A stretch of 9,528 nucleotides of DNA from Anaerolineales bacterium (GTDB taxonomy: Bacteria; Chloroflexota; Anaerolineae; Promineifilales; Promineifilaceae): contig JAGQGA010000162.1 of NCBI GenBank assembly GCA_020432595.1, positions 1 to 9,528 on the forward strand, read 5' to 3'. The position numbers were made by a program, and so were the translations under genes. The notes under the pieces are model-generated. The model did not search any database. It was not told the DNA's origin and saw only the letters and a list, made by a program, of their open reading frames with translations. Positions 1 to 6,186 of the stretch are shown here, piece after piece. Positions within the stretch are counted from its first letter, which is position 1. The number at the start of each line of letters is the position of its first letter.

Positions 1-1
1 A

Positions 2-670
2 TATGGCGAGGTGTGGGGGCATGATTTGCGAGAACGGGTAGGGCGGTATGTGCGGGAGGAACGGCCGTTAACCCTCCTTTCCCCCGCTGCCCTCATGCCC
101 AACCCGCTGCTGTGGGTCTACGACCGCCTGGCGGACGAGCCAGTCCGCACCCTGCTCCTGGCCGTCACCCACGGCGACCTTCATGCCGATAACATGATGG
201 TGGATATAAACGGCCGTATTTGCGTCATAGATTACGAGCGAACAGGCTGGGGGCCGATTTATCAGGATTTTATTGAGCTGGAGACGGATATGTTGGTGCG
301 ATTAACGGCCGTTGATCCCCCAAATCTCATCGAACTCTACAAACTGTTCCTCACCCTCACCCGCCCCACCTCCCTCAGCGAACCGTTGCCCGTCCTCGAC
401 GACACCACTTCGGTGGCGGTGCGAAAAACCTGGCTTGTCATCCGCCACCTGCGCCAGCTTGCCCACACCGTCACCGGCGTGGACGATATGGAGCAATACC
501 TGTGGGGTTTGCTCCTCAACGCCGTTTTTCGCGCCACCTTGCTGCGGCGGATGATGCTCGGCGGCAGCCACAAACACGATGCCGAATACCAGCGTGCCCT
601 GCTGTGGGGCAGCGTCATCTGCCAGCGGCTCGACGACCTTGTGGTGGTTCCGCAAAAGCAGGCGAGATAA
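2..670 (+). CDS. Phosphotransferase (APH/choline-kinase-fold) family protein, 5' truncated by window edge
   Basis: The frame is open to the left edge, so the GTG at 11 is probably internal and the gene starts outside the window. The signature of protein-kinase-like small-molecule phosphotransferases is clear: HGDLHADN (codons from 170) carries the catalytic Asp and the Asn of the Brenner motif, and VIDYERTG (Asp codon 230-232) corresponds to the metal-binding DFG-type Asp. The remainder is the helical C-lobe; the N-lobe with the nucleotide-binding Lys is missing from view. The stretch after the catalytic loop (GWGPIYQDFIELETDML) resembles the kinase-like 'ternary complex associated' domains (TCAD9-like) seen in bacterial conflict/signalling loci, but this is recalled by eye and not verified. 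An aminoglycoside or homoserine kinase-type substrate cannot be excluded. The gene ends at TAA 668-670. It contains three ACGGCCGT palindromes (61, 210, 305). Confidence 0.75.
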   Translation, partial: YGEVWGHDLRERVGRYVREERPLTLLSPAALMPNPLLWVYDRLADEPVRTLLLAVTHGDLHADNMMVDINGRICVIDYERTGWGPIYQDFIELETDMLVRLTAVDPPNLIELYKLFLTLTRPTSLSEPLPVLDDTTSVAVRKTWLVIRHLRQLAHTVTGVDDMEQYLWGLLLNAVFRATLLRRMMLGGSHKHDAEYQRALLWGSVICQRLDDLVVVPQKQAR

Positions 671-684
671 ATTGGGAGATACAC

Positions 685-736
685 CCAGGTTGAGGCATAA
701 TATCTTGGTCTTGTCTTACACAGGCTGCCAACCTGG
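685..736. repeat. 8-bp inverted repeat CCAGGTTG / CAACCTGG
   Basis: CCAGGTTG at 685-692 is exactly complementary to CAACCTGG at 729-736, with a 36-nt intervening loop. It lies 15 bp after the stop codon of the kinase-like gene. No T tract follows, so a terminator role is doubtful; it may be a degenerate palindromic intergenic repeat. Confidence 0.35.
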
Positions 737-835
737 TCGGCCTACACAAACAAGGGACACACCATGAGCAGCGGCACACCACGATGAATGGAAATCAGAG
801 AGATACTTTTCAAGGTCATGAACTACCTTTGTTTT

Positions 836-895
836 GCGATTAGAGATTGGAGATTGGAAACCTTCATTAATCTCCAATCTCCAATCTCTAATCGC
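836..895. repeat. GGAGATTG-type hairpin repeat, copy 1 (perfect 23-bp arms)
   Basis: The arms 836-858 and 873-895 are perfect reverse complements built from iterated GAGATTG / CAATCTC units. The 14-nt loop contains AACCTTCATTAA. The loop motif AACCTTCAT reappears, reverse complemented as ATGAAGGTT, in copy 2 at 6119-6177, which marks these as one dispersed family rather than chance low-complexity DNA. It lies 61 bp before the start of the RAM-domain gene, so it would be in that gene's leader if transcription begins upstream. It could act as an RNA hairpin, a protein-binding site or an attenuator; nothing here decides which. Confidence 0.85.
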
Positions 896-907
896 CTTTC
901 TGATTCA

Positions 908-937
908 TCCGTGTTCGTCCGTGTTCGTCCGTGTCCC
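908..937 (+). repeat. Tandem repeat, three 10-bp units (TCCGTGTTCG)
   Basis: The units 908-917 and 918-927 are identical and 928-937 is a diverged third copy (TCCGTGTCCC). The repeat sits between hairpin copy 1 and the ribosome binding site of the RAM-domain gene. The period of 10 bp is close to one helical turn, but no operator function is evident. Confidence 0.7.
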
Positions 938-956
938 ATTTTATAGGAGAAAAGAG

Positions 957-1235
957 ATGGTTTCCGCACTTGTTCTCATGAAAGTTGCCCGCAATTCAAT
1001 CAACGACGTTGGTCAAGCCCTGGCCGAAATCACCGGCGTATCCGAAGTCTACTCCGTCGCCGGCCGTTACGATTTAGTCTGCATCATCCGCGTGCCCGAC
1101 AACGAAGCCCTGGCCGATGTTGTCACCGAGAAAATGTTGCAAATCGAAGGCATCATCGAATCCGAAACTCTCATCACCTTCCGCGTCTTTTCCCGCCACG
1201 ATCTGGAAAGCATGTTTTCCATTGGCATTGATTAA
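957..1235 (+). CDS. Stand-alone Lrp/AsnC effector-binding (RAM) domain protein, 92 aa
   Basis: The protein consists only of the regulation-of-amino-acid-metabolism (RAM) domain found at the C terminus of Lrp/AsnC regulators; the N-terminal helix-turn-helix is absent. Visible features are the first strand (ALVLMKV, residues 4-10), the turn GVSEVYSVAGRYDLV (27-41) with the conserved G-x-Y-D, and the IEGIIESETLITF segment (63-75) that forms the last strand. In the family this ferredoxin-like fold forms dimers and octamers that bind small effectors, often amino acids, and stand-alone versions may modulate full-length Lrp proteins. The start at 957 is chosen because AGGAG (945-949) lies 7 nt upstream and the domain begins at once; the frame is open further upstream to 834, but that stretch translates hairpin repeat copy 1. 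The gene is followed by a convergent gene and a strong hairpin. Ligand unknown. Confidence 0.88.
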   Translation: MVSALVLMKVARNSINDVGQALAEITGVSEVYSVAGRYDLVCIIRVPDNEALADVVTEKMLQIEGIIESETLITFRVFSRHDLESMFSIGID

Positions 1236-1261
1236 CCCCCGTAAATCAGGTCTCAGGTTCA

Positions 1262-1295
1262 GGTGGGCATCTGCGGATGCCCCACCCCACCTTTT
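1262..1295 (+). terminator. Rho-independent terminator candidate after the RAM-domain gene
   Basis: GGTGGGCATC (1262-1271) pairs with GATGCCCCACC (1276-1286) around a TGCG loop, giving a GC-rich 10-bp stem with one bulged C. A short T tract (1292-1295) follows after CCACC. It lies 27 bp past the RAM-domain stop codon, between convergent genes. The gap between stem and T tract makes it imperfect. On the minus strand the stem could also stop readthrough from the STAND gene, but no T tract follows there. Confidence 0.5.
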
Positions 1296-1338
1296 AGCAA
1301 GTTACGCTGCCGGGGTGGTGAATTTAGGGCATGGCTGG

Positions 1339-4300
1339 CTACTCCCCCACCGCCGACGGATGCACCGGCCAGTTGGGGCACGTTTGCCGATACGGTTCCC
1401 CTGGCAAATACCGCCGCCATTCCGCCAGCGTCATATTCCGCCGCACCTCACGGCAGCCAATCTCCACTAGTTGGTCTAAAAAAAGCCAGAGGCGCACCGT
1501 TTGATCAGCACTGCCGGAGGCCAGCGTTTTGCCATCGGGGGAGAAAGCAACTGAAAAAACACTTGCCTCATGGCCGCGCAAGACAGTCGGTTCAGCGACG
1601 GGATCGGCTAGATTCCAGAGGCGTACCGTATGGTCAGAGCTAGCCGAGGCTAGTGTTTGTCCATCTGGGGAGAAAGCCACCGACAAAACACTTGCCTCAT
1701 GGCCGCGCAAGACAGTCGGTTCAGCGGCTGGGTCATCTAGATTCCAGAGGCGTACCGTATGGTCAGAGCTAGCCGAGGCCAGTGTTTGTCCATCTGGGGA
1801 GAAAGCCACCGACGAAACAAAAGCCTCATGGCTGCGCAAGACAGTCGGTTCAGCGGCTGGGTCATCCAGATTCCAGAGGCGTACCGTATGGTCAGAGCTA
1901 GCCGAGGCTAGTGTTTGTCCATCTGGGGAGAAAGTGACCGATAAAACAACAGCCTCATGGCCGCGCAAGACAGTCGGTTCAGCGACGGGATCGGCTAGAT
2001 TCCAGAGGTGTACCGTATGGTCAGCACTAGCTGAAGCTAGTGTTTGTCCATTGGGGGAAAAGGCGACTGACTGCACCCAATCCTCATGGCGGTGTAAGGC
2101 AGTGGGTTTAGCGGCGGGGTCGGCCAGATTCCATAGGCGTACCGTATGGTCAGCACTAGCTGAGGCTAGTGTTTGTCCATCTGGGGAGAATGTGACTGAC
2201 AAAACAGCAGCCTCATGGCCGCGTAAGATAGTGGGTTTAGAAGCGGGGACGGCTAGATTCCACAGACGCACGGTGCCATCATCACTGCCGACGGCCCAAT
2301 GCTGTCTGGTTGGGGAGAAGGCTACCGACCTGCCACCTCCCTTATGGGCAGATAACCCAACGGGTTTAGCAGCAGGGTCGGCCAGATTCCATAGGCGCAC
2401 ATCATTGCCAGCTGATCCAAAGGGGATGCTGCCACCGCCGCTTGCTAGCGTTCGTCCATCTGGGGAGAAGGCTATCGATCTGCCACCACCCTCATGGGCG
2501 GATAACCTAACGGGTTCAGCGGCGGGGTCGGCCAGATTCCACAAGCGCACATCATTGCCAATTGATCCAAAGGAGGCACTGCTACCACTGCTTGCTAACG
2601 TTCGTCCATCTGGGGAGAAAGTGACCGACAAAACAACACCTTCATGGGTACGCAAGACGGTGGGTTCAGCCATTGGCTGGGTGAAATTCCAGAGGCGGAT
2701 GGTTTGGTCAGAGCTGCCGGAAGCGAGCGTTTGGCCATCGGGGGAGAAAGCCACAGAATTGACACTAGCCTCATGGCCGCGCAAGACGGTGGGTTCGGCC
2801 GTCGGCTGGATGAGATTCCAGAGGCGGATGGTTTGGTCATCGCTGGCGGAAGCGAGCGTTTGGCCGTCGGGGGAGAAGGCTACCGACAAGACACGCCACT
2901 CATGGCCGCGCAAGATGGTGGGTTCGGTTGTCGGCTGGGCCAGGTTCCAGAGGCGGATGGTGTGGTCAGAGCTGCCGGAGGCCAGCGTTTGGCCGTCGGG
3001 GGAGAAAGCCACAGAATTGACACTAGCTTCATGGCCGCGCAAGACGGTGGGTTCGGCGGTCGGCTGGGCCAGATTCCAGAGGCGGATGGTTTGGTCAGCG
3101 CTGCCGGAGGCCAGCGTTTGGCCGTTGGGGGAGAAGGCCACCGAACTGACCCCAGACTCATGGCCGCGCAAGACGCCATTTGAATAGGGAGTCTCTGTCA
3201 GCAGCGTTCGCAGCCTTTCATCCTGCAGCCACTCGGAATTTGCCATAAGCTCTCGATTGATATTAACTGCTTCAATGGCTAGTAGCGTCGCTAATTCCGT
3301 GTCTTCTCCCTGCTTTGCACTGGGTGCCAAGGCTGCCAGCGATTGCGCCAGGGTGATTCGTCCTTGTCGCTCGGCTTCGTCCCGCTGGCTGCTCGCTTGT
3401 TGAAAAAGCAAAAAGACAGTCACTGCCAGAATCGTTGTCGCTGTTAGCAAAATACGCTGGATGCGGGAACGACGACGCAGTTCATTGTTAATGCGAATTT
3501 GTTCGGTGGCGCGTGCTTCGGCCTCTTGCAGCAAATCATGGCGCAACTGCTGGCTGGCCGTCAAAAATTCCTGCTCCAGTGCATTCAGCCTCCCCTCGTT
3601 TTCTGCTGCCCACGCCTCGGCCTGCCCCAGCCGCACCCCCCGGTACAGGGCATCGGGGTCACGTTTAAACTCGTTGCTGTCCCACTGCTGCGCTGCCCGC
3701 GTCAGGCGGCGGTGAATTTGCAGCCCCTCGCGGTCAGCATCCAGCCAGCCGCGCAGCGTCTCCCACTCCCGAATCAACGCCTCGTGCGCCACCTCCACTT
3801 CGTCTTTATCCGTTGTCAGCAGCCGCGCATTCGCCAGCCGCTGCACCACCGTTTCCGTTGCAGTTGTCTCATCTCCTGTGGGCAGCAGTTCCGCCTGCTG
3901 CACCCGCCGCCGCGTATCCTCCGTCCCCTCCCCCAGCTCCGTCAGCCGCAGGAAAATGTTGCGGGCAATCGCCTGCTCCTGTTCCGTCAGCGCGGCAAAG
4001 GTGGCTTCGGCGGTTTGGGCAATGGCACCCTTCACCCCGCCTGCCGCCCGGTACCCCACGTGCGTCAACTCCCCGTTCCGCTGCCGCCGCCACGTCTCCT
4101 GCAGGGCATGGGAAAGCAGCGGCAAGCCGCCTGGTTCCTCCCCCACCTCATCCAACATCGTCGCCACCAGCGTTGGCTCAAAACGCAGCCCCTGCGCCGT
4201 GGCTGGCTGCTGAATAGCGCGGCGCAGTTCGGCGCGATCCATTGGCCCAATATACCGCTGCTGCCGCTCTAGCCGCTGCCGCAGCCCCTCATAGTCGGCG

Positions 4301-5118
4301 CAGCGGTGGTAAAAATCTGCCCGCAGCGTCAGCACAACCGTCAGCGGGCACGCCGTCGCCTCCTCCACGGCATAAAGCACATTTTCCACAAACGCCCGCC
4401 GCTCGGCTTCGTCCTTGCACAGCGTGAACAGCTCTTCAAATTGGTCTAGGACGAGGAGAATGGTGGTTGGTGGCTGGTAGCTGGTGGCTAATCGCTGGAT
4501 GTAAAGGTCGAGGCTGCGTTTGTCGCCCATCAAGTCATCCATCAGCGTCGCTTCGGCTCGTACCGATTCCGCGCCCTGGGTCAGGCTCCTTGCCAACGCA
4601 CGTAGCGGGTGGGCGGTGGGAGTGATGATATGGATGCGGCGGCCATCGGCCCACTCTGGCCGCTGCCGCAGTGCCGCTACCACCCCCGCCCGCACCAGCG
4701 ACGACTTGCCGCTGCCCGACGCGCCGACAATCGCCAAAAAGTTGTCGCCTACCTGTGGCGCGTCGGGAAACAGGCGGTTGACCAGCTCCTCGGTCAGCTT
4801 TTCGCGGCCAAAAAAGAGGGGCGCATCGGCCACGTCGTAATACAGCAGCCCTTTGTAGGGGCAGTCGGCCAACGGGCGCAGCGGCTCTCCCGGCCAGGCC
4901 AGGTGCGGACGGTGGCGGGCGCACGTTTCCACCAGCAGTTCCAGCTTGCCATGTTGCTGGCAGTGAACGATGAGTTCACGCACCTTGTCAGGGCGCGTTT
5001 CCCCCGGCAGGTCATCATAGGCAACACCCAGATCAAAACAAAGCGTGCGTAATTGCCCTTGGTCAAAGGTTTGCTCAATCAGTTGGCGTAGCTGGGTTAA
5101 ATCCTGGTTAGTCATCAT
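1339..5118 (-). CDS. Effector-associated domain - nSTAND1 NTPase - TM - WD40 repeat protein, 1259 aa
   Basis: A large STAND-class switch protein. Residues ~3-72 form a small helical N-terminal domain (LRTLCFDLGVAYDDLPGE) of the effector-associated, death-domain-like adaptor type that recruits effectors by homotypic contacts. Residues ~86-505 are the nSTAND1 P-loop NTPase: entry motif CPYKGLLYYD...FFGRE, Walker A GASGSGKS (132-139), Walker B LLVLDQFEE (221-229), LRAD (265-268) and the GLPLLSHAL motif (331-339), then a winged-helix region with VAHEALIREW (443-452). One transmembrane segment (~556-574) follows a basic RRRSRIQR stretch, then a short helical linker and 13 WD40 blades (649-1221). 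The last 38 residues (MTLAEWRRYLPGEPYRQTCP region) are a tail known from such proteins. In the family, ligand sensing by the propeller relieves NTPase autoinhibition. The start is ATG-ATG at 5118 or 5115; no clear Shine-Dalgarno site is seen. A consensus promoter lies just upstream. The effector partner is not visible here. Confidence 0.9.
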   Translation of the reverse strand: MMTNQDLTQLRQLIEQTFDQGQLRTLCFDLGVAYDDLPGETRPDKVRELIVHCQQHGKLELLVETCARHRPHLAWPGEPLRPLADCPYKGLLYYDVADAPLFFGREKLTEELVNRLFPDAPQVGDNFLAIVGASGSGKSSLVRAGVVAALRQRPEWADGRRIHIITPTAHPLRALARSLTQGAESVRAEATLMDDLMGDKRSLDLYIQRLATSYQPPTTILLVLDQFEELFTLCKDEAERRAFVENVLYAVEEATACPLTVVLTLRADFYHRCADYEGLRQRLERQQRYIGPMDRAELRRAIQQPATAQGLRFEPTLVATMLDEVGEEPGGLPLLSHALQETWRRQRNGELTHVGYRAAGGVKGAIAQTAEATFAALTEQEQAIARNIFLRLTELGEGTEDTRRRVQQAELLPTGDETTATETVVQRLANARLLTTDKDEVEVAHEALIREWETLRGWLDADREGLQIHRRLTRAAQQWDSNEFKRDPDALYRGVRLGQAEAWAAENEGRLNALEQEFLTASQQLRHDLLQEAEARATEQIRINNELRRRSRIQRILLTATTILAVTVFLLFQQASSQRDEAERQGRITLAQSLAALAPSAKQGEDTELATLLAIEAVNINRELMANSEWLQDERLRTLLTETPYSNGVLRGHESGVSSVAFSPNGQTLASGSADQTIRLWNLAQPTAEPTVLRGHEASVNSVAFSPDGQTLASGSSDHTIRLWNLAQPTTEPTILRGHEWRVLSVAFSPDGQTLASASDDQTIRLWNLIQPTAEPTVLRGHEASVNSVAFSPDGQTLASGSSDQTIRLWNFTQPMAEPTVLRTHEGVVLSVTFSPDGRTLASSGSSASFGSIGNDVRLWNLADPAAEPVRLSAHEGGGRSIAFSPDGRTLASGGGSIPFGSAGNDVRLWNLADPAAKPVGLSAHKGGGRSVAFSPTRQHWAVGSDDGTVRLWNLAVPASKPTILRGHEAAVLSVTFSPDGQTLASASADHTVRLWNLADPAAKPTALHRHEDWVQSVAFSPNGQTLASASADHTVHLWNLADPVAEPTVLRGHEAVVLSVTFSPDGQTLASASSDHTVRLWNLDDPAAEPTVLRSHEAFVSSVAFSPDGQTLASASSDHTVRLWNLDDPAAEPTVLRGHEASVLSVAFSPDGQTLASASSDHTVRLWNLADPVAEPTVLRGHEASVFSVAFSPDGKTLASGSADQTVRLWLFLDQLVEIGCREVRRNMTLAEWRRYLPGEPYRQTCPNWPVHPSAVGE
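1456..3174 (-). repeat. Array of 13 WD40 blades encoded by 129-bp repeats
   Basis: Eleven blades are exactly 43 residues (129 bp) long and two, blades 5 and 6 (2509-2658 and 2359-2508), are 50 residues because of a seven-residue insertion ending in GND. Typical units read LRGHE, SVAFSPDGQTLAS, RLWNL. Blades 1-4 share DQTIRLWNLAQPT-like ends and blades 8-13 share DHTVRLWNLADPAAEPT-like ends, so the array splits into subfamilies. Blade 7 (2230-2358) is degenerate (SPTRQHWAVGS). Blades 11 and 12 (1714-1842 and 1585-1713) differ at about 11 of 129 bases, which points to recent duplication or gene conversion. The strong periodicity also creates long spurious open frames on the opposite strand. Confidence 0.93.
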
Positions 5119-5161
5119 CAGCCGGTGCGCGTCAGGCGGTCACAGTTGCGGAAACAGGTCA

Positions 5162-5190
5162 ATTGTAGAGGGGGAATGGGGTGGTGTCAA
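5162..5190 (-). promoter_or_regulatory. Sigma-70-type promoter of the STAND/WD40 gene
   Basis: On the minus strand TTGACA (5190-5185) and TACAAT (5167-5162) are separated by exactly 17 bp, a perfect -35 box and a five-of-six -10 box at ideal spacing. Transcription would start near 5155, leaving a leader of about 37 nt before the ATG at 5118. No Shine-Dalgarno sequence is obvious in that leader. Confidence 0.75.
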
Positions 5191-5224
5191 AACAAAGGGC
5201 GTGGCACCAACCATCCATATTATC

Positions 5225-5388
5225 GTAGGGGCGGGACGGTGCGGATTGGCCTTTGCCAAAACAGTTGACCTGGTCTCCGCACCGTCTCGCCCATGCTTTG
5301 CGCCAACAACGGGGCAGGCCAGGGCGAGACGACCGGGAGACAAGACCAGCGGTGTTGCCAGCGCCAATCCCGGTCGTCCCGCCCCTAC
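5225..5388. repeat. 164-bp nested palindromic element (MITE-like or long RNA hairpin)
   Basis: The outer arms 5225-5250 and 5363-5388 match at 22 of 26 positions and begin and end with GTAGGGGCGGGACG and its complement. The inner arms 5270-5292 and 5322-5349 also pair (CTGGTCT, GTCTCGCCC and their complements) around a loop of about 29 nt. Weaker complementarity (CCATCC / GGATGG) extends the structure outside both ends to roughly 5207-5409. It could be a miniature mobile element or a dispersed palindromic intergenic repeat. No flanking target-site duplication is evident and no protein is encoded. The two arms are not identical, which suggests an old insertion or selection for folding rather than a fresh insertion. 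Confidence 0.75.
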
Positions 5389-5465
5389 CATCATTGGCGG
5401 ATGGCGTGTTGGCAATTGGGCGTTACAATTGGCGGGCAGAATGTGGACGCAAGGGAGAGTAAACG

Positions 5466-6113
5466 ATGGGTTTTGATTTGGCAGCGGTAGATTATGTGTT
5501 GAACACCACGCGGTCGGTGCGGAAGCGGCTGGATTTGGCGCGGCCGGTGGAACGCGATGTGGTGGAGGCATGTTTGCAGATTGCGCTGCAGGCCCCGACG
5601 GGCGGTAACGTGCAAGGGTGGCGCTTTGTGGTGGTGCAGGATGCAGCCAAGCGGCACCGCATTGGCGAACTGTATGCCCAGTCGTTTGCCATTTACCGTG
5701 CTGAACGGGAGCCAGGGATGCAGCGGCTGAAGGGGGCGTATGGGGAGCAAACGCGGCGGGTGGTGGATTCGGCGCAATATTTGGCCGACATCATGGGGCA
5801 GGTGCCGCTGATGGTCATTCCCTGCATTTATGGGCGGGTGGAAACGGCCGTTCAGATGGATCAAGCTGGACTCTACGGTTCCATTTTGCCGGCCGCCTGG
5901 TCGTTGATGTTGGCACTGCGGGCGCGGGGCATTGGGTCGTCGTGGACAACGCTGCATTTGCGCTACGCTGACGAAATTGCCGCCCTGCTGGGCATCCCCG
6001 AAGGAGTGACGCAGGCGGCGCTGCTGCCCATTGCCTATTTTACGGGCGACACCTTCCAGCCAGCCAAGCGTCTGCCGTTGCAGAAGGTGATGTTTTGGGA
6101 TGAATGGAAATAA
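5466..6113 (+). CDS. Nitroreductase family protein (FMN-dependent), 215 aa
   Basis: Oxygen-insensitive-type nitroreductases are homodimeric flavoproteins that use NAD(P)H to reduce nitroaromatics, quinones or other electrophiles. The N-terminal FMN-phosphate motif RSVRK (16-20), the APTGGNVQGWRF segment (43-54) and the C-terminal core GSILPAAWSLMLALRARGIG (138-157), followed by PEGVTQAALLPIAYFTG (178-194), all fit. The length of 215 aa is usual. There is no signal peptide or membrane segment, so it is cytoplasmic. The start is supported by AGGGAG (5452-5457), 8 nt upstream of ATG. It is first of three co-directional genes, 73 bp before the M20 gene. A site ACGGCCGT lies inside it (5844-5851). 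The physiological substrate cannot be read from the sequence. Confidence 0.9.
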   Translation: MGFDLAAVDYVLNTTRSVRKRLDLARPVERDVVEACLQIALQAPTGGNVQGWRFVVVQDAAKRHRIGELYAQSFAIYRAEREPGMQRLKGAYGEQTRRVVDSAQYLADIMGQVPLMVIPCIYGRVETAVQMDQAGLYGSILPAAWSLMLALRARGIGSSWTTLHLRYADEIAALLGIPEGVTQAALLPIAYFTGDTFQPAKRLPLQKVMFWDEWK

Positions 6114-6118
6114 ATAAC

Positions 6119-6177
6119 TTGGAGATTGGAGATTGGAGATTGATGAAGGTTCATAATCTCCAATCTCCAATCTCCAA
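6119..6177. repeat. GGAGATTG-type hairpin repeat, copy 2 (perfect 23-bp arms)
   Basis: The arms 6119-6141 and 6155-6177 are perfect reverse complements made of three TTGGAGA-type units; the 13-nt loop reads GATGAAGGTTCAT. The loop is the reverse complement of the loop core of copy 1, so the two copies are inserted in opposite orientations. It fills almost the whole 73-bp gap between the nitroreductase stop and the M20 start. Its left arm contains three GGAG units resembling Shine-Dalgarno sequences, and its right arm would mask them in RNA. Confidence 0.88.
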
Positions 6178-6186
6178 TCTCTATTT

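Larger units (their letters stand above)
671..956. other. Intergenic spacer with repeats and possible weak promoter
   Basis: This 286-bp spacer has no convincing gene. It holds an 8-bp inverted repeat (685-736), a perfect 23-bp hairpin repeat (836-895), a three-copy 10-bp tandem repeat (908-937) and the ribosome binding site of the next gene (AGGAG, 945-949). A weak promoter-like pair, TTGGGA (672-677) and CATAAT (696-701) with 18-bp spacing, could start transcription of the RAM-domain gene, but it is far from consensus. Confidence 0.6.
5119..5465. other. Divergent intergenic region between STAND and nitroreductase genes
   Basis: This 347-bp spacer holds the promoter of the leftward STAND gene (5162-5190), a 164-bp nested palindrome (5225-5388) and the ribosome binding site of the nitroreductase gene (AGGGAG, 5452-5457). 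A TACAAT box at 5424-5429 could serve the rightward gene, but no -35 box lies at proper spacing. No protein-coding gene is supported here; the open frames across it translate the palindrome. Confidence 0.7.

Noticed and set aside
834..956. Upstream extension of the RAM-domain gene to an ATG at 834
   Set aside because: The extra 41 codons translate the hairpin repeat and the tandem repeat, and a good AGGAG lies right before the ATG at 957.
1529..3187. 552-codon open frame on the plus strand, opposite the WD40 array
   Set aside because: It is the antisense of a 129-bp repeat whose codon pattern avoids stops on the other strand. Its translation is a monotonous repeat with no known domain and no ribosome binding site, while the minus strand encodes clear WD40 blades.
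3499..4272. 257-codon plus-strand open frame opposite the nSTAND NTPase region
   Set aside because: The minus strand encodes Walker A, Walker B and GLPL motifs here; the plus-strand product is rich in Pro, Gln and Arg with no recognisable domain.
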